Source: JAJPHU01 sp035553375
GTDB taxonomy: Bacteria; Planctomycetota; Planctomycetia; Gemmatales; Gemmataceae
Assembly (NCBI GenBank): GCA_035553375.1
Contig: DATNCY010000209.1
Span: 1-64,000 of the forward strand
Length of the DNA stretch: 64,000 nucleotides
Direction of reading: 5' to 3'
Shown here: positions 16,082 through 25,124 of the stretch, one piece after another
Numbering within the stretch: the stretch's first letter is position 1
How the letters are laid out: each line of letters starts with the position of its first letter
Notes under the pieces: model-generated
Told to the model about the DNA's origin: nothing
Databases searched by the model: none
The model's input: only the letters and a program-made list of their open reading frames with translations
Program-made: the position numbers and the translations under genes

Positions 16082-19000
16082 CTACTTTTCGGCCACGCGA
16101 AAGGCGAACGTACCACTGTGGCCGCGCACCTCGGTTTGATACATCATCTCAACGTGAGCAGCCGGGACGAGATAGTCACCGGGCAACTCCGCGTGCAGCA
16201 CACAGCGATCGATGATCCGCCCGCGTGTCTCATCGTGGTGATAGGCGATCAACTTTTCTCGATCTTCGCGCAGCAAGCAGGCAGTGCCACGCTGATCGAA
16301 GCGATGATCGTCCAGCGGCAAAATCTCGCAGGAGGCCGGGCGCGGATTCTCGACCAGCACGAAACGCATCAGCCCTGCCGGATCGGTGGGCTGCGCCTCG
16401 ACGGCACTTTCGAGATAGGTGCCGCGTGGGATCTCGTCGCCGGACTTCAATTCGCGCTTTCGCTGGCCCTGGTCGTTGAGCAACCAGTAACGGCGTTTGA
16501 CCTCGATGCCGTGGCTCTCGGCGGGAACGGTGCGGCCGCTGACCCGATAACGCAGCGCGACACGGTACATCATGCCGGGAGTGCCTTGCGTGAACGTCAG
16601 ACGGTTGACGCCGGCACGCACTTGCTTGGCTGGCACGATCACACGACGACTTTCCGATGGTTGGGCAAAGGGAACCTTGTGTATCGGCCCCTCATTGCAT
16701 CGAAAAGCGATGCTCGGTCGCTCGGCGGGACCGGCGTCTCTCCGGTCGATACGCGCCAGGTAATCGCATAGGGCATGGACAATCAGGGCGGTATCCTTGG
16801 TCGAGTTCCAGCGATTGTCGCGCTTGGTGGCCGTGAAATAGGCGAGGACGCCGGGAATGAGTTTGTCGTCCTTATCGAAGGCAACCAGCGCCTTGAGTGC
16901 CGCGGCCGTGACCTCAAAGGGATCGTCCGCCCAGCGTGAGAAGTTCGCCGTTAGCCAGTGGACCTGGCCGGCGCTCCGGCGAGCGCGGCCGCGCAGGTCG
17001 GTGGCCAAGCGGTCGGCCAAGCGAGACTTCTTCTGCTGCACGGCCAACTCCAGAGCCAACGCGAGCGCATAATCGGAGAGATGGCCGGCCGTCCGCTGCT
17101 CATCGATGAAGCCCCACCACGCTTCCGTCAATTGTTGGCGCTGGCCGTAGACATACAAACAGTAGATGCGATCGGACGACTGTCTCGCACTCATGTTATC
17201 GATGAACTGTTTCAGCCGCTGCAAGCCGCGAGAGATCGCGTCGCTGGAACCGATGGAGTAGCCGGCCTTCTCGGCTTCAATCAGACCATAGAGGGCGTAG
17301 GGCGTCATGAACTCGTGCGTTTGATCGTTGGTCCACCAACCCCAGCCGCCGTCGGCGTGCTGGAGTTCGAGCAAGCGCTTGATGCCGGCCGCGACGCAGC
17401 CGGGCAGCTTGCGTTTCAATTCGGGGCTGTCCAGCCGTAATTGCTTGAGAATCTGCGCGACCTTGATCGCCGGCAAGAATCGGCTCATGGTTTGCTCGAC
17501 GCAGCCATACGGGTAACCGACCAGATACGGCAGCGTGTCGAGCAAGTCGGCCGTCAACGTCGGCGCGAAACGGACCTCGAAGACGACCTGGGCTGGATCA
17601 ACACATTCGGGGAGCGTTATCGTCGCTGAATCCTTGCAGAAACCGGACACCGTCTCCACATGCTCGACGCCGGCCCGCACAATGGGCAGGCGTTTGAGCG
17701 AGGCATCGGAGCCGGCCTTCGATTCAGCACTCATGAGCAACTGCGCGAAACCGGCGTCTCCAGCTTGGAAAATCCATGAGACGGAGGCGAGGCTTCCCGG
17801 TTCGAGAATGATGTCTTTCTCGGCTGGCTCCGTCACCTTGCCGTTCTCGGCCTTGAGGCGGACGCGAACCGTTTGCCGTGCGTCCGTGCAGTTTTGCACA
17901 TTGGCGGACACGCGCACCTTGTCGCCCTCGGTGAAGAAACGCGGCAAGATAGGGGCGACCATGAGCGGCCGGGCGGTCTGAAAAGACGTTTCGTGCCGGC
18001 CAACGTGCAGATCCTTCGAGATGGCGGTGACAACAACTTGCCACCCGGTCAGCGAATCCGGCAGTTTGAACTCGACCGTGGCTTTGCCGTTGTTATCGGT
18101 GCGAAGCTGGGCGTTCCAGTAGGCGGAATCGGAGAAATCGCGGCGGATTTGCAGAGGGAGCGCAGCGCCGCCGACATCGTGCAGCACGGCCGCGCGCGGC
18201 TTGTGGCGCTGGGGAGTTTGCACGATGAAAGAAGGACTGGCGTTGAATCCACCGCCGCCAAGCCCAGCGATGCCGCCAATACCACCGAGTCCGGCGAGGC
18301 CGCCAACGCCCAGATTCGCGGCACCGCGAAAGCCGCCGTTGATACCGAGTTGGTTGAAACCTTGACCGCCCAATCCGGCGATGCCGCCCATGCCCATCAT
18401 GCCCATGCCGCCCATCATCATGCCGCCCATCCCGCCATTGAACGACATGTACGGATAATAGACGACCGCTTTCGTCTTCCACGGCGCGGGGTTCTGCGTG
18501 GGGTGATAAGCGCTTAAGAAAAGCGTGTCGTTCACCAGCGCGTAATGCAGACGCCAGCCATCAGCCGCCGGCGTGTCGAGCCAGCGCCATAGGGTCATCC
18601 GCCGGCCGGGGCCAGGTTCGGGGAATTGCCAGTTATGCATGGCATCGACGACACGCGTCTTGATTCCAACCATGCAAAGCAAGGCCGCCACCGCTGGCGT
18701 GCGAAGATGTACCGCGCCCCCCGAAGCGAGCAGCCCGTTCATGGCGGCGTATTCGGCCGTCAGCCCCTTGTCGGGGTGTTCCTTGATCCAAGCGCGAACC
18801 GGCTTGAGCAGATCGTTAAGCGTCATGTTCCCGAGCCGCCTTCGCAAAACCTCGCGGGCATGGGTGTCATAGATGCGATCGTCGGCGAGATAGAAGTTAC
18901 GAATGTCGGTGGACTGGTCCGGGGCGATGCTCCGCAGCGCCTTGTCGTAGACGGACACGATCAGATCGACCGGTTCCTTGCGATTGACCTGGAGATGAAG

Positions 19001-21037
19001 AACCGCTTTCGCGCCGGGTTGGCAGATCGGCTTGATTTCACTGTGGATGGTCAGCATGCGCTGCGCCGGCACAACGTGGATGATGCGGCTGGCAACGTGT
19101 GTCGGGTCCGCGTCGTCGTCGCCATCGACGTATTGCACTTCGACGGAACAGCCATAATGGATGGTGGGCGGTAGCGGCAATTTCACCTCCGCCTTGCCCT
19201 TGGATAATCGCAGTGTTTGCCACATCTGTAGGCCGACGCTGTCGCGCAGCGTCAAAAGGACGATGGCATCGGCGTACTTGCTTTGCACCAATCCCGTCAG
19301 CATGTCGCCGGATTGATACGTGTCGTGGTCGAGGTGAAGGCTCAGCGCGGGCAGTTCGCGCGGAGGCAGCACCGTGCAGCCGATTTCCTGACGGGCGCGC
19401 GTGCCATCGGGTTTGTGCCAGATGGCGGTGAGCAGGTACGCGCCCGGCTCGCGCAGTCGCAGCGTGGCGGTGTCGCGCCGGAAGATTACGGCAGTCGCCA
19501 AGTCGCGGCGGATCGCGCCCCAGTTGGACATGACGATAGGTTGGTAGCCCATCATGCCACCGAGGCCACCGAGGCCGCCAACACCGCCACCGAGACCGCC
19601 AACACCACCGCCAAGACCGCCACCGAGACCGAGGTTGCCACCGAAGCCGCCCATGCCACCTAGACCATTCGGAAAGCCAGCAAATCCTATCGGCATCGGT
19701 GCAGGAGTCGCCGTCAGACGCATGGCGACAAGGGTGGCCGACCCTTTCAGACCAGACGGATCGGTGGTGCGAGCCGTTACGCGGATCGGTTCGTTGGTGC
19801 GGAACGTGGACTGCGACAGACTCAGATGCAGATGATCGTCGCTATCGGTTAACGCGATGGTCTTCGTCCGTCGCTCCTCGCGGCCGTTGCTATCGAGCAT
19901 CACGCCGCGCACCACCACCGCATGATCGGGTTGCATCCAGTTCTTGCGTAGTTCAATGGGATATACGCCCTCTCCCTTGTCGCCGAGGTTGAGTTTGCCC
20001 TGAATCTGAGCGGTCACCTGGCGTTCGCGGCCCAGATTCAATCCACCGATGGCCTCATAGCTGTTATCCGCCTCCGCCAGTTGGCGCTCCTCGGCGGTGA
20101 GGTCGTCCGGGCGCAGGATCGGCGGCTGATTATCGCCGACATAGGCGAATTGCTTGCCGTCCAGCGCGGCGGCCGGCGGATGCGCCGGTTCCTGAACAAT
20201 CTGCGCGGTGAACTGAACGCTTGCATTCTTCACGGCTTTGTCGAGAAAATCGCGCGCCTGGAAGCGCAGCTTCAAGCGCGATCCCTGACGCTCGCTGAGA
20301 ATGTTCAGATGCACTTTCGATTTGCGATACTCGGCCAGGCTGACGTGGACCTCGCCCTTGTAATTGGGGATCGACAAACGGTAAGTATCGAGTGGATCGG
20401 CGTCGCTGAAGGTGTAGTCGCCGGTGATGCGGCCGTGGGCGTCGGCGGTCAGCTTGAGACGGGCAGCGATCGTCTTTTTTCGTTCGCTGGTCAGCAGAAC
20501 CTCGACGGTCTGCGCCGGTCGCGGCACGAACTCGCCGCGCCCATCCAAATCGCGCAGGAAGCCGGCGAAACGCAGCGTCTGGTTGGGGCGATAGACGGCG
20601 CGATCGACGACGAAGAAAACGCACGGCGGCAATTTGCTCGGCGGTTGTAGGGTGATCGTCTGCCGAAGTTCGCCGAAGGCGAACTCGGTGCGTGTGGCCT
20701 TGGCGACCTTGTAAGGCCAAGTGAACGTATTGCCGCGTTCGACCTTGATCTGTTGCGTCCGCCCCGCGCTGGTGACGGCAACCGTTTCGCCCCGATGCTT
20801 TTTTTCGCCGCTGATCCAGCCGAACACGTTGGCGGAATCGATAAGGAGGTGCAGCCGTTGCGGATTGCGGGCCGGGATAAGTCGTCCCTTGCCGGCGTCG
20901 CGGGTTGGTGGGAACTTTGACTCGACGGGGCCATCGGAGCGCACCAGGGCCGTTAGTGTCGTCAGCAGGAAGAGGACGCTGATCGCGCCGAGTCGGTGCG
21001 GGGACCAATGAGTTGAGACGGCTGAGATGGAGCGCAT
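16082..21037 (-). CDS. Bacterial alpha-2-macroglobulin family protein with glycine-rich inserts
   Basis: 1651 aa, within the usual range for bacterial A2M. A signal peptide (LGAISVLFLLTTLTALVRS) is followed by MG domains (VFFVVDRAVYRPNQTLRFAG near 190), a bait-like and MG7-10 region, then the thioester segment with YPYGCVEQTMSRFLPAIK near 1175, keeping the Cys and Gln of the reactive bond. The alpha-helical toroid continues (GGWGWWTNDQTHEFMTPYAL). A2Ms trap proteases by covalent capture. There is no PBP1C gene alongside, unlike the common proteobacterial pairing. Two Gly/Met/Leu-rich tracts at about 449-497 and 866-932 interrupt the domains and are unusual. The transglutaminase-like patch near 790-830 (LRTPAVAALLCMVGIKTRVV) may be an added domain. 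Confidence 0.92.
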   Translation of the reverse strand: MRSISAVSTHWSPHRLGAISVLFLLTTLTALVRSDGPVESKFPPTRDAGKGRLIPARNPQRLHLLIDSANVFGWISGEKKHRGETVAVTSAGRTQQIKVERGNTFTWPYKVAKATRTEFAFGELRQTITLQPPSKLPPCVFFVVDRAVYRPNQTLRFAGFLRDLDGRGEFVPRPAQTVEVLLTSERKKTIAARLKLTADAHGRITGDYTFSDADPLDTYRLSIPNYKGEVHVSLAEYRKSKVHLNILSERQGSRLKLRFQARDFLDKAVKNASVQFTAQIVQEPAHPPAAALDGKQFAYVGDNQPPILRPDDLTAEERQLAEADNSYEAIGGLNLGRERQVTAQIQGKLNLGDKGEGVYPIELRKNWMQPDHAVVVRGVMLDSNGREERRTKTIALTDSDDHLHLSLSQSTFRTNEPIRVTARTTDPSGLKGSATLVAMRLTATPAPMPIGFAGFPNGLGGMGGFGGNLGLGGGLGGGVGGLGGGVGGLGGLGGMMGYQPIVMSNWGAIRRDLATAVIFRRDTATLRLREPGAYLLTAIWHKPDGTRARQEIGCTVLPPRELPALSLHLDHDTYQSGDMLTGLVQSKYADAIVLLTLRDSVGLQMWQTLRLSKGKAEVKLPLPPTIHYGCSVEVQYVDGDDDADPTHVASRIIHVVPAQRMLTIHSEIKPICQPGAKAVLHLQVNRKEPVDLIVSVYDKALRSIAPDQSTDIRNFYLADDRIYDTHAREVLRRRLGNMTLNDLLKPVRAWIKEHPDKGLTAEYAAMNGLLASGGAVHLRTPAVAALLCMVGIKTRVVDAMHNWQFPEPGPGRRMTLWRWLDTPAADGWRLHYALVNDTLFLSAYHPTQNPAPWKTKAVVYYPYMSFNGGMGGMMMGGMGMMGMGGIAGLGGQGFNQLGINGGFRGAANLGVGGLAGLGGIGGIAGLGGGGFNASPSFIVQTPQRHKPRAAVLHDVGGAALPLQIRRDFSDSAYWNAQLRTDNNGKATVEFKLPDSLTGWQVVVTAISKDLHVGRHETSFQTARPLMVAPILPRFFTEGDKVRVSANVQNCTDARQTVRVRLKAENGKVTEPAEKDIILEPGSLASVSWIFQAGDAGFAQLLMSAESKAGSDASLKRLPIVRAGVEHVETVSGFCKDSATITLPECVDPAQVVFEVRFAPTLTADLLDTLPYLVGYPYGCVEQTMSRFLPAIKVAQILKQLRLDSPELKRKLPGCVAAGIKRLLELQHADGGWGWWTNDQTHEFMTPYALYGLIEAEKAGYSIGSSDAISRGLQRLKQFIDNMSARQSSDRIYCLYVYGQRQQLTEAWWGFIDEQRTAGHLSDYALALALELAVQQKKSRLADRLATDLRGRARRSAGQVHWLTANFSRWADDPFEVTAAALKALVAFDKDDKLIPGVLAYFTATKRDNRWNSTKDTALIVHALCDYLARIDRRDAGPAERPSIAFRCNEGPIHKVPFAQPSESRRVIVPAKQVRAGVNRLTFTQGTPGMMYRVALRYRVSGRTVPAESHGIEVKRRYWLLNDQGQRKRELKSGDEIPRGTYLESAVEAQPTDPAGLMRFVLVENPRPASCEILPLDDHRFDQRGTACLLREDREKLIAYHHDETRGRIIDRCVLHAELPGDYLVPAAHVEMMYQTEVRGHSGTFAFRVAEK

Positions 21038-21311
21038 AGGGTAGCACCTCTTGAGGATGAGCGCGGATGGTAAGCTACACAGTCAGCTGCGCGGACCAAA
21101 GCCTCTTTCTCGCCGTGATGTTCTGTGAACGCCAGCTTAATCCAAACTTGCGCCGAGAACCATGAGGGTGTCACGGAATGCGCTGCAAATGATCGCGAGA
21201 AAACATATTCGCCTCAGAAGAGACACGTATTGGCACCGGATTTGATGGTTATTACTCCATGACGCCGCCAACGGTGCGGTTCAAGAAATCTTTCAGGAAT
21301 AGGAGCGATCC

Positions 21312-21503
21312 ATGACGCGGAAATATAGCGAAAAGGCCCAAAAAACGGTTCGCGATGTCATGCACGAGTACAAAGAGGGCGAACTGAAGAGCGGCAAGTC
21401 CGGCAAGAAAGTGACGAGTCGCAAGCAAGCCGTCGCCATCGGCCTCTCGGAAGCCCGTAAAAAAGGTGCCAAGGTGCCCACGAAGAAGAAATCGAGCAAG
21501 TGA
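21312..21503 (+). CDS. DUF6496 small basic protein
   Basis: 63 aa, strongly basic with a lysine-rich tail. The core KAQKTVRDVMHEYKEGELKS and SGKKVTSRKQAVAIGLSEA matches the small DUF6496 family found in many environmental bacteria. The function is unknown; the basic composition would suit nucleic-acid binding (inference). AGGAG ends 7 bp before the ATG. It precedes the zinc-finger gene by 58 bp, probably co-transcribed. Confidence 0.88.
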   Translation: MTRKYSEKAQKTVRDVMHEYKEGELKSGKSGKKVTSRKQAVAIGLSEARKKGAKVPTKKKSSK

Positions 21504-21561
21504 CCGCCGCTTCGTTTCGACCACGCTCGCTTTGATGAAAAGCCGCCCCAGGAGATTTGCC

Positions 21562-21963
21562 ATGACCGGAGAAGGACAAGAAAACTATCGCCAGCGCCTG
21601 ACGGATATGGCGGCTCGTCTGCGAAAAGATGAGGTCGGGATGGTGGGTGAGGCTCTGCGACAAGCCGGCGGCGATGCCAGCGGCAATCTGTCCAATGTGC
21701 CGCTTCATCTCGCGGACCTCAGCACGGATTCGTTCGAGCAAGAGATGAGTACCAGTCTGCTGAAAAATGAGCGCGAGATGCAAAGGGAGGTCGCCGCCGC
21801 CTTGGATCGAATCGAGCGCGGCGTCTTCGGTCGATGTGAGCATTGCGGTAAGGAGATTGCCAAGGGACGCCTTGATGCTGTGCCTTATACTCGCTACTGC
21901 GTTGACTGCGCCCAGAACGCGGAGGCGGACGGTGAGGCGGGTTTCCAACCGACTTTGCTGTGA
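21562..21963 (+). CDS. TraR/DksA-type C4 zinc-finger protein
   Basis: 133 aa. A coiled-coil-like helix (about 5-85, with charged heptads such as LLKNEREMQREVAAALDRIE) leads to a C4 zinc finger: Cys92, Cys95, Cys113, Cys116 (RCEHCGKEI, YCVDC). DksA-like proteins enter the RNA polymerase secondary channel, often with ppGpp, but the acidic DxxDxA tip of classic DksA is not evident, so it may be an accessory regulator. CAGGAG precedes the ATG at 21562. The gene directly follows the DUF6496 gene. Confidence 0.85.
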   Translation: MTGEGQENYRQRLTDMAARLRKDEVGMVGEALRQAGGDASGNLSNVPLHLADLSTDSFEQEMSTSLLKNEREMQREVAAALDRIERGVFGRCEHCGKEIAKGRLDAVPYTRYCVDCAQNAEADGEAGFQPTLL

Positions 21964-22316
21964 AAGCGATGGTGCGCGGCTTGGCGTTTCGCGCGAAACA
22001 CCAAGCCGCGCACCGTTCCCCCAGAGGGCGGGAGGTCCGTCACGCCCACTCCCTGCCGCTGCTGTCCTTCGGGAGTGAGTTCGGCCCAGGAAGCAGCAGA
22101 AACAGGCCCTCGCGCCAACCATCCGCCCCCTGAGGGTTCAGCACGTCCACAAAGTAGAGCAAGCAGGATGCCAACCCTTCGCGATAATTGATCTTTCATC
22201 CATCCCTTCGTCCATCCGCCGAAAGCTGGCTGGTCAAATCCAGCGCGCCATTTCCTACATTATTCTTCGGGCGTGTATTCCACCGCCCTCATTGAAGCCA
22301 CCGCGAGAGGTATGAA
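21964..22316. other. 353-bp intergenic region with a palindrome
   Basis: Apart from the palindrome at 21972-22013 no gene is supported. A minus-strand frame reading 22199-21894 runs across the palindrome and into the zinc-finger gene and lacks a recognisable family. Confidence 0.6.
21972..22013. repeat. 42-bp palindrome centred on TTTCGCGCGAAA
   Basis: Arms GTGCGCGGCTTGGCGTTTCGC and its complement meet without a loop; one C/A mismatch. It starts 9 bp after the zinc-finger gene stop. The near-identical copy at 25906-25943 confirms a repeat family. Confidence 0.88.
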
Positions 22317-23501
22317 ATGATGTATTTGTCTCGACTGATTGCCTATGCGCTTGTCGTCCTCCTGTTCGGCGCAGCGACAAGATCGCTCGCCGCGCCTGCG
22401 GCCAAAGAGGCCGTGAAAGGGAGTAAATTATGGGTGTACATCGGCACCTATACCGGCGGCAAAAGCAAGGGGATTTATCGCTGCGAATTGGACCTGGCGA
22501 CGGGCAAGCTGAGCGAGGCAGCGATGGTGGCCGAGACGGTCAACCCGACCTTTCTCGCCATCCATCCGAGCAATCGCTACCTGTATGCCGTCGGTGAAAT
22601 CGGCAACTTCGGCGGCGCGAAGAGCGGCGCTGTCAACGCCTTCGCTCTCGATCCGAAAAGCGGGGCACTGAAACCGCTGAATGCGAAACCGTCCAGCGGT
22701 GCCGGCCCCTGTCATGTTGTCGTCGATCGCCAAGGCAAGAATGTGCTGGTCGCCAACTACGGCGGCGGCAACGCCTCGGTGTTGCGCATCGAAGATAATG
22801 GGCAACTCGGCGAGCGCACGGCTTTCACGCAGCACAAGGGAAAGGGCGACGATCCCGGACGGCAAGAAGCACCGCACGCCCACTCAATCAACCTTGATGC
22901 CGCCAATCATTTCGCCTTCGTTGCCGACCTGGGATTGGACAAAGTGTTCGTCTACCGCTTCGACGCCGATAAGGGATCGCTGGCCAAAAACGATCCGCCG
23001 GCCGTGGCTCTCGCTCCGAAATCGGGGCCTCGTCATTTCGCCTTTCACCCCAATGGCCGCTATGCCTATGTCATCAACGAAATGGCGAACACGGTCACGG
23101 CGATGACGTACGACGCCAAGCAAGGCGTCCTGACGAAGATTCAGACCGTTTCGACTCTGCCGGAGGGTTACAAGAAGCCAACTTCGACGGCGGAGGTGCA
23201 GGTGCATCCGTCGGGCAAATTTCTCTACGGATCGAATCGCGGACACAACAGCATCGCCGTCTTTACGATTGATGAGAAGACGGGGAAGTTAACGCCAGCC
23301 GGCCGTCAATCCAAGGGAATCAACGTGCCGCGTAATTTCGGCATCGACCCGACGGGCCGGTTCATGTTGGTCGCCAATCAAGACGGTGACAGCATCCTCG
23401 TCTTCCGCATCGATCCGAAGACGGGCGCACTGGAAGCGACCGGGGAGAAAGTGGAAGTGGGTAAGCCGGTGTGTGTGAAGTTCGTACCGAAAGCATCCTG
23501 A
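22317..23501 (+). CDS. Secreted lactonase-family (YbhE-type) seven-bladed propeller protein
   Basis: 394 aa with a signal peptide (ALVVLLFGAATRSLAAPA). Blade motifs match the 6-phosphogluconolactonase (YbhE) family: YIGTYTGGKSKGIYRCELD at 42-60, FLAIHPSNRYLYAVGE, GPCHVVVDRQGKNVLVANYG, APHAHSINLD, GPRHFAFHPNGRYAYVINE and VPRNFGIDPTGRFMLVANQD. Cytoplasmic members hydrolyse 6-phosphogluconolactone; an exported form cannot easily serve that pathway, so its substrate may be another sugar lactone. Two consecutive ATGs at 22317 and 22320 follow GAGAGG. It ends convergently with the small membrane protein gene at 23584. Confidence 0.9.
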   Translation: MMYLSRLIAYALVVLLFGAATRSLAAPAAKEAVKGSKLWVYIGTYTGGKSKGIYRCELDLATGKLSEAAMVAETVNPTFLAIHPSNRYLYAVGEIGNFGGAKSGAVNAFALDPKSGALKPLNAKPSSGAGPCHVVVDRQGKNVLVANYGGGNASVLRIEDNGQLGERTAFTQHKGKGDDPGRQEAPHAHSINLDAANHFAFVADLGLDKVFVYRFDADKGSLAKNDPPAVALAPKSGPRHFAFHPNGRYAYVINEMANTVTAMTYDAKQGVLTKIQTVSTLPEGYKKPTSTAEVQVHPSGKFLYGSNRGHNSIAVFTIDEKTGKLTPAGRQSKGINVPRNFGIDPTGRFMLVANQDGDSILVFRIDPKTGALEATGEKVEVGKPVCVKFVPKAS

Positions 23502-23510
23502 CAAATTTCG

Positions 23511-23558
23511 CCAGCCCGCAGTGCCAGCAAGGAAACCCTTGCTGGCGCTGCGGGCTGG
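23511..23558. repeat. CCAGCCCGCAGTGCC-type palindrome, copy 3 (between convergent genes)
   Basis: Arms CCAGCCCGCAGTGCCAGCAA and complement, with one G-T wobble at the T of GCAGTG and a short A-rich loop. It occupies the gap between the convergent lactonase and small membrane protein genes, the same context as copy 1. Confidence 0.9.
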
Positions 23559-23583
23559 CAAAAAATCGTATTTCGTTCTCTCG

Positions 23584-23931
23584 TCACATCGGCGTGTGGG
23601 TATGCGTACTCGGTATCCCAGATGCCTGCGTCCGCAGCTGTTCGTGGTAGCGGCGATGGTGGTGGTAGGCCAGACCGACAAAGGTGATACCGAGACCGAC
23701 CAGAGTCGCTAGAACCAGGATGGTAAGACACAGTTTCATCGGATTGTCCAAATCGCGGATCTTGATTTCCGACTTCTCAAAATCCGGTTCGTTCAATCGT
23801 TGCGAGGCTTGTTCGCCTGTGACGGGTTTCCGAATGATGAATTCGGAGTAACGGGTGCCGATGCCCTGGGCAGTCAGGCCCAGACCGATGAGGGCGGCGG
23901 CGGTGATGATGGCTCCGCTAAGTGCTCGCAT
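23584..23931 (-). CDS. Small two-span membrane protein with His-rich tail
   Basis: 115 aa, no recognised family. Hydrophobic segments at about 5-24 (SGAIITAAALIGLGLTAQGI) and 66-88 (LCLTILVLATLVGLGITFVG) are separated by a charged stretch, and the tail carries clustered histidines (YHHHRRYHEQ, THTHTPM). GGAGGAAACACCC precedes the ATG at 23931. It is last in a minus-strand run after the M48 protease and the 52-aa protein and is probably co-transcribed with them. A longer frame from 24129 overlaps the 52-aa gene and is not preferred. Confidence 0.65.
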   Translation of the reverse strand: MRALSGAIITAAALIGLGLTAQGIGTRYSEFIIRKPVTGEQASQRLNEPDFEKSEIKIRDLDNPMKLCLTILVLATLVGLGITFVGLAYHHHRRYHEQLRTQASGIPSTHTHTPM

Positions 23932-23980
23932 GGGTGTTTCCTCCAGGGACAGGGGTAGGTACGCCCCCATCCGCCTTGTG

Positions 23981-24139
23981 TTATTGGCCGAACATACGCA
24001 AACAACCGCCGAAGACGAGCAGAATGCCCGCCAGAATGATGAAGATGCTGCTACAACCGCAGCCCGCCCACGGACCATGCGGCCCTTGGGGATTGAAGAA
24101 GCCGCCGCTGCCAAACATCGGACCGCCACCCATGCTCAT
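23981..24139 (-). CDS. 52-aa Gly/Cys-rich single-span membrane protein
   Basis: Small frame of 52 codons. Residues 1-25 are Gly/Pro/Phe-rich (MSMGGGPMFGSGGFFNP), then AGCGCSSIFIILAGILLVFG forms one membrane helix, ending CLRMFGQ. GGAGACTTGTT sits just before the ATG at 24139. It lies 42 bp after the M48 gene stop and 49 bp before the 115-aa gene, with no other frame competing on this strand, so a coding role is likely. The family is unknown. Its position beside a membrane-associated protease suggests a role as partner or substrate (inference). Confidence 0.65.
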   Translation of the reverse strand: MSMGGGPMFGSGGFFNPQGPHGPWAGCGCSSIFIILAGILLVFGGCLRMFGQ

Positions 24140-24181
24140 AACAAGTCTCCGTGAAAAGGAACGTGATTCTGATGCGCGGCC

Positions 24182-25012
24182 TCAACGCGAGGCCGCGATA
24201 CGATGGTGATCGAAGGCCACCTTGGCCGCCTTCGCCTGGGGAACCCAGGCCCGCATCTGTTTAATGCGATGAAGGTCGCTGGGATGATCGGAGAGAATTT
24301 CCGGCAACTCGCCGCCTGCCTGCGCCTGGCGCATGCGCTGCCAGAACACGACCGCCTGGTCGGGGTCGTAGTCCGCGAAGGTCATCAAGAACAAACCGAT
24401 GTGGTCGGCCTCGGATTCTTGCTGGCGATCGTAGGCTTTGTTAAAGAACCAGCCGATCTTGCCGGTCTCCTTATAACGACTGAGTCGTTCGTTGGAATGA
24501 TGAGCGAGGGCGTGGGCGATTTCGTGGGATAACACGGTCGCCAGTTGATCGTCGTTTTCGACGATGCGCAGCAGGCCGGAATAGACCGCCACCTTACCGC
24601 CCGGCAGACAGAAAGCGTTGACCTCCCGGCTGCGGATAACATTGTACTCCCAGTCAAAGTGGTAGCCTTTCAGATGCAGGTTGATCTCGCGTTGCAAGGG
24701 TTCGATCTGCACGGCCTTCTCAATACGTTTGCCGACACGCCGGACTCGCTGCACGGTGCGATCGTCGGTGGGCAATAAGGCATTCTTTTCCTTCGCCTGA
24801 GCGAGAATTTGCTTGTACGCCTTCACGCCCAAGGAGTATTCCTCTTGGGGACTCAAGGCGAGATACTGCTGACGATGACCGGGGCCTTGGCCCTGCGGCC
24901 CTGCCTGCGGATTACAACCGCCTCCGGCAAGGGCGACAGCGAGCAGGACCATCAACCTGTTTCGCCGGACACATCGATCGGAACCAAATCGAGAAGGGAT
25001 GCTAACCGCCAT
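24182..25012 (-). CDS. M48-family zinc metalloprotease lipoprotein
   Basis: 276 aa. A lipobox (LAGGGC, Cys33) ends the leader, so it is probably membrane anchored outside the cytoplasm. The HExxH zinc motif is HEIAH (163-167), followed by the third-ligand region ESEADHIG near 199-206. Upstream NAFCLPGGKVAVYSGLL (132-148) is the typical M48 strand-turn. Members such as BepA and LoiP degrade misassembled envelope proteins; the substrate here is unknown. GGGAGATGCA precedes the ATG. The upstream lipoprotein gene is separated by a terminator at 25051-25110. Confidence 0.93.
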   Translation of the reverse strand: MAVSIPSRFGSDRCVRRNRLMVLLAVALAGGGCNPQAGPQGQGPGHRQQYLALSPQEEYSLGVKAYKQILAQAKEKNALLPTDDRTVQRVRRVGKRIEKAVQIEPLQREINLHLKGYHFDWEYNVIRSREVNAFCLPGGKVAVYSGLLRIVENDDQLATVLSHEIAHALAHHSNERLSRYKETGKIGWFFNKAYDRQQESEADHIGLFLMTFADYDPDQAVVFWQRMRQAQAGGELPEILSDHPSDLHRIKQMRAWVPQAKAAKVAFDHHRIAASR

Positions 25013-25050
25013 TGCATCTCCCGAAAAAAGACGGGCCTATGGGTTGCCGG

Positions 25051-25110
25051 AAAAAAATACGGGAGGGGCAGAATGAGGAATGGATCGACATTCCACCCAC
25101 CTCCCGTATT
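25051..25110 (-). terminator. Intrinsic terminator after the 139-aa lipoprotein gene
   Basis: On the minus strand, AATACGGGAGG (25110-25100) pairs with CCTCCCGTATT (25066-25056), with an inner hairpin TGGAATG/CATTCC, and the stem runs into a T7 tract (complement of 25051-25057). It starts 15 bp after the lipoprotein stop. Confidence 0.75.
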
Positions 25111-25124
25111 CCCCCCTTGTTGAC

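Noticed and set aside
19550..19690. Collagen-like triplet repeat protein
   Set aside because: The Gly-rich tract is not a strict Gly-X-Y triplet series and lies within an alpha-2-macroglobulin.
21894..22199. Minus-strand 101-codon frame after the zinc-finger gene
   Set aside because: It crosses a palindrome and the 3' end of another gene and resembles nothing known.
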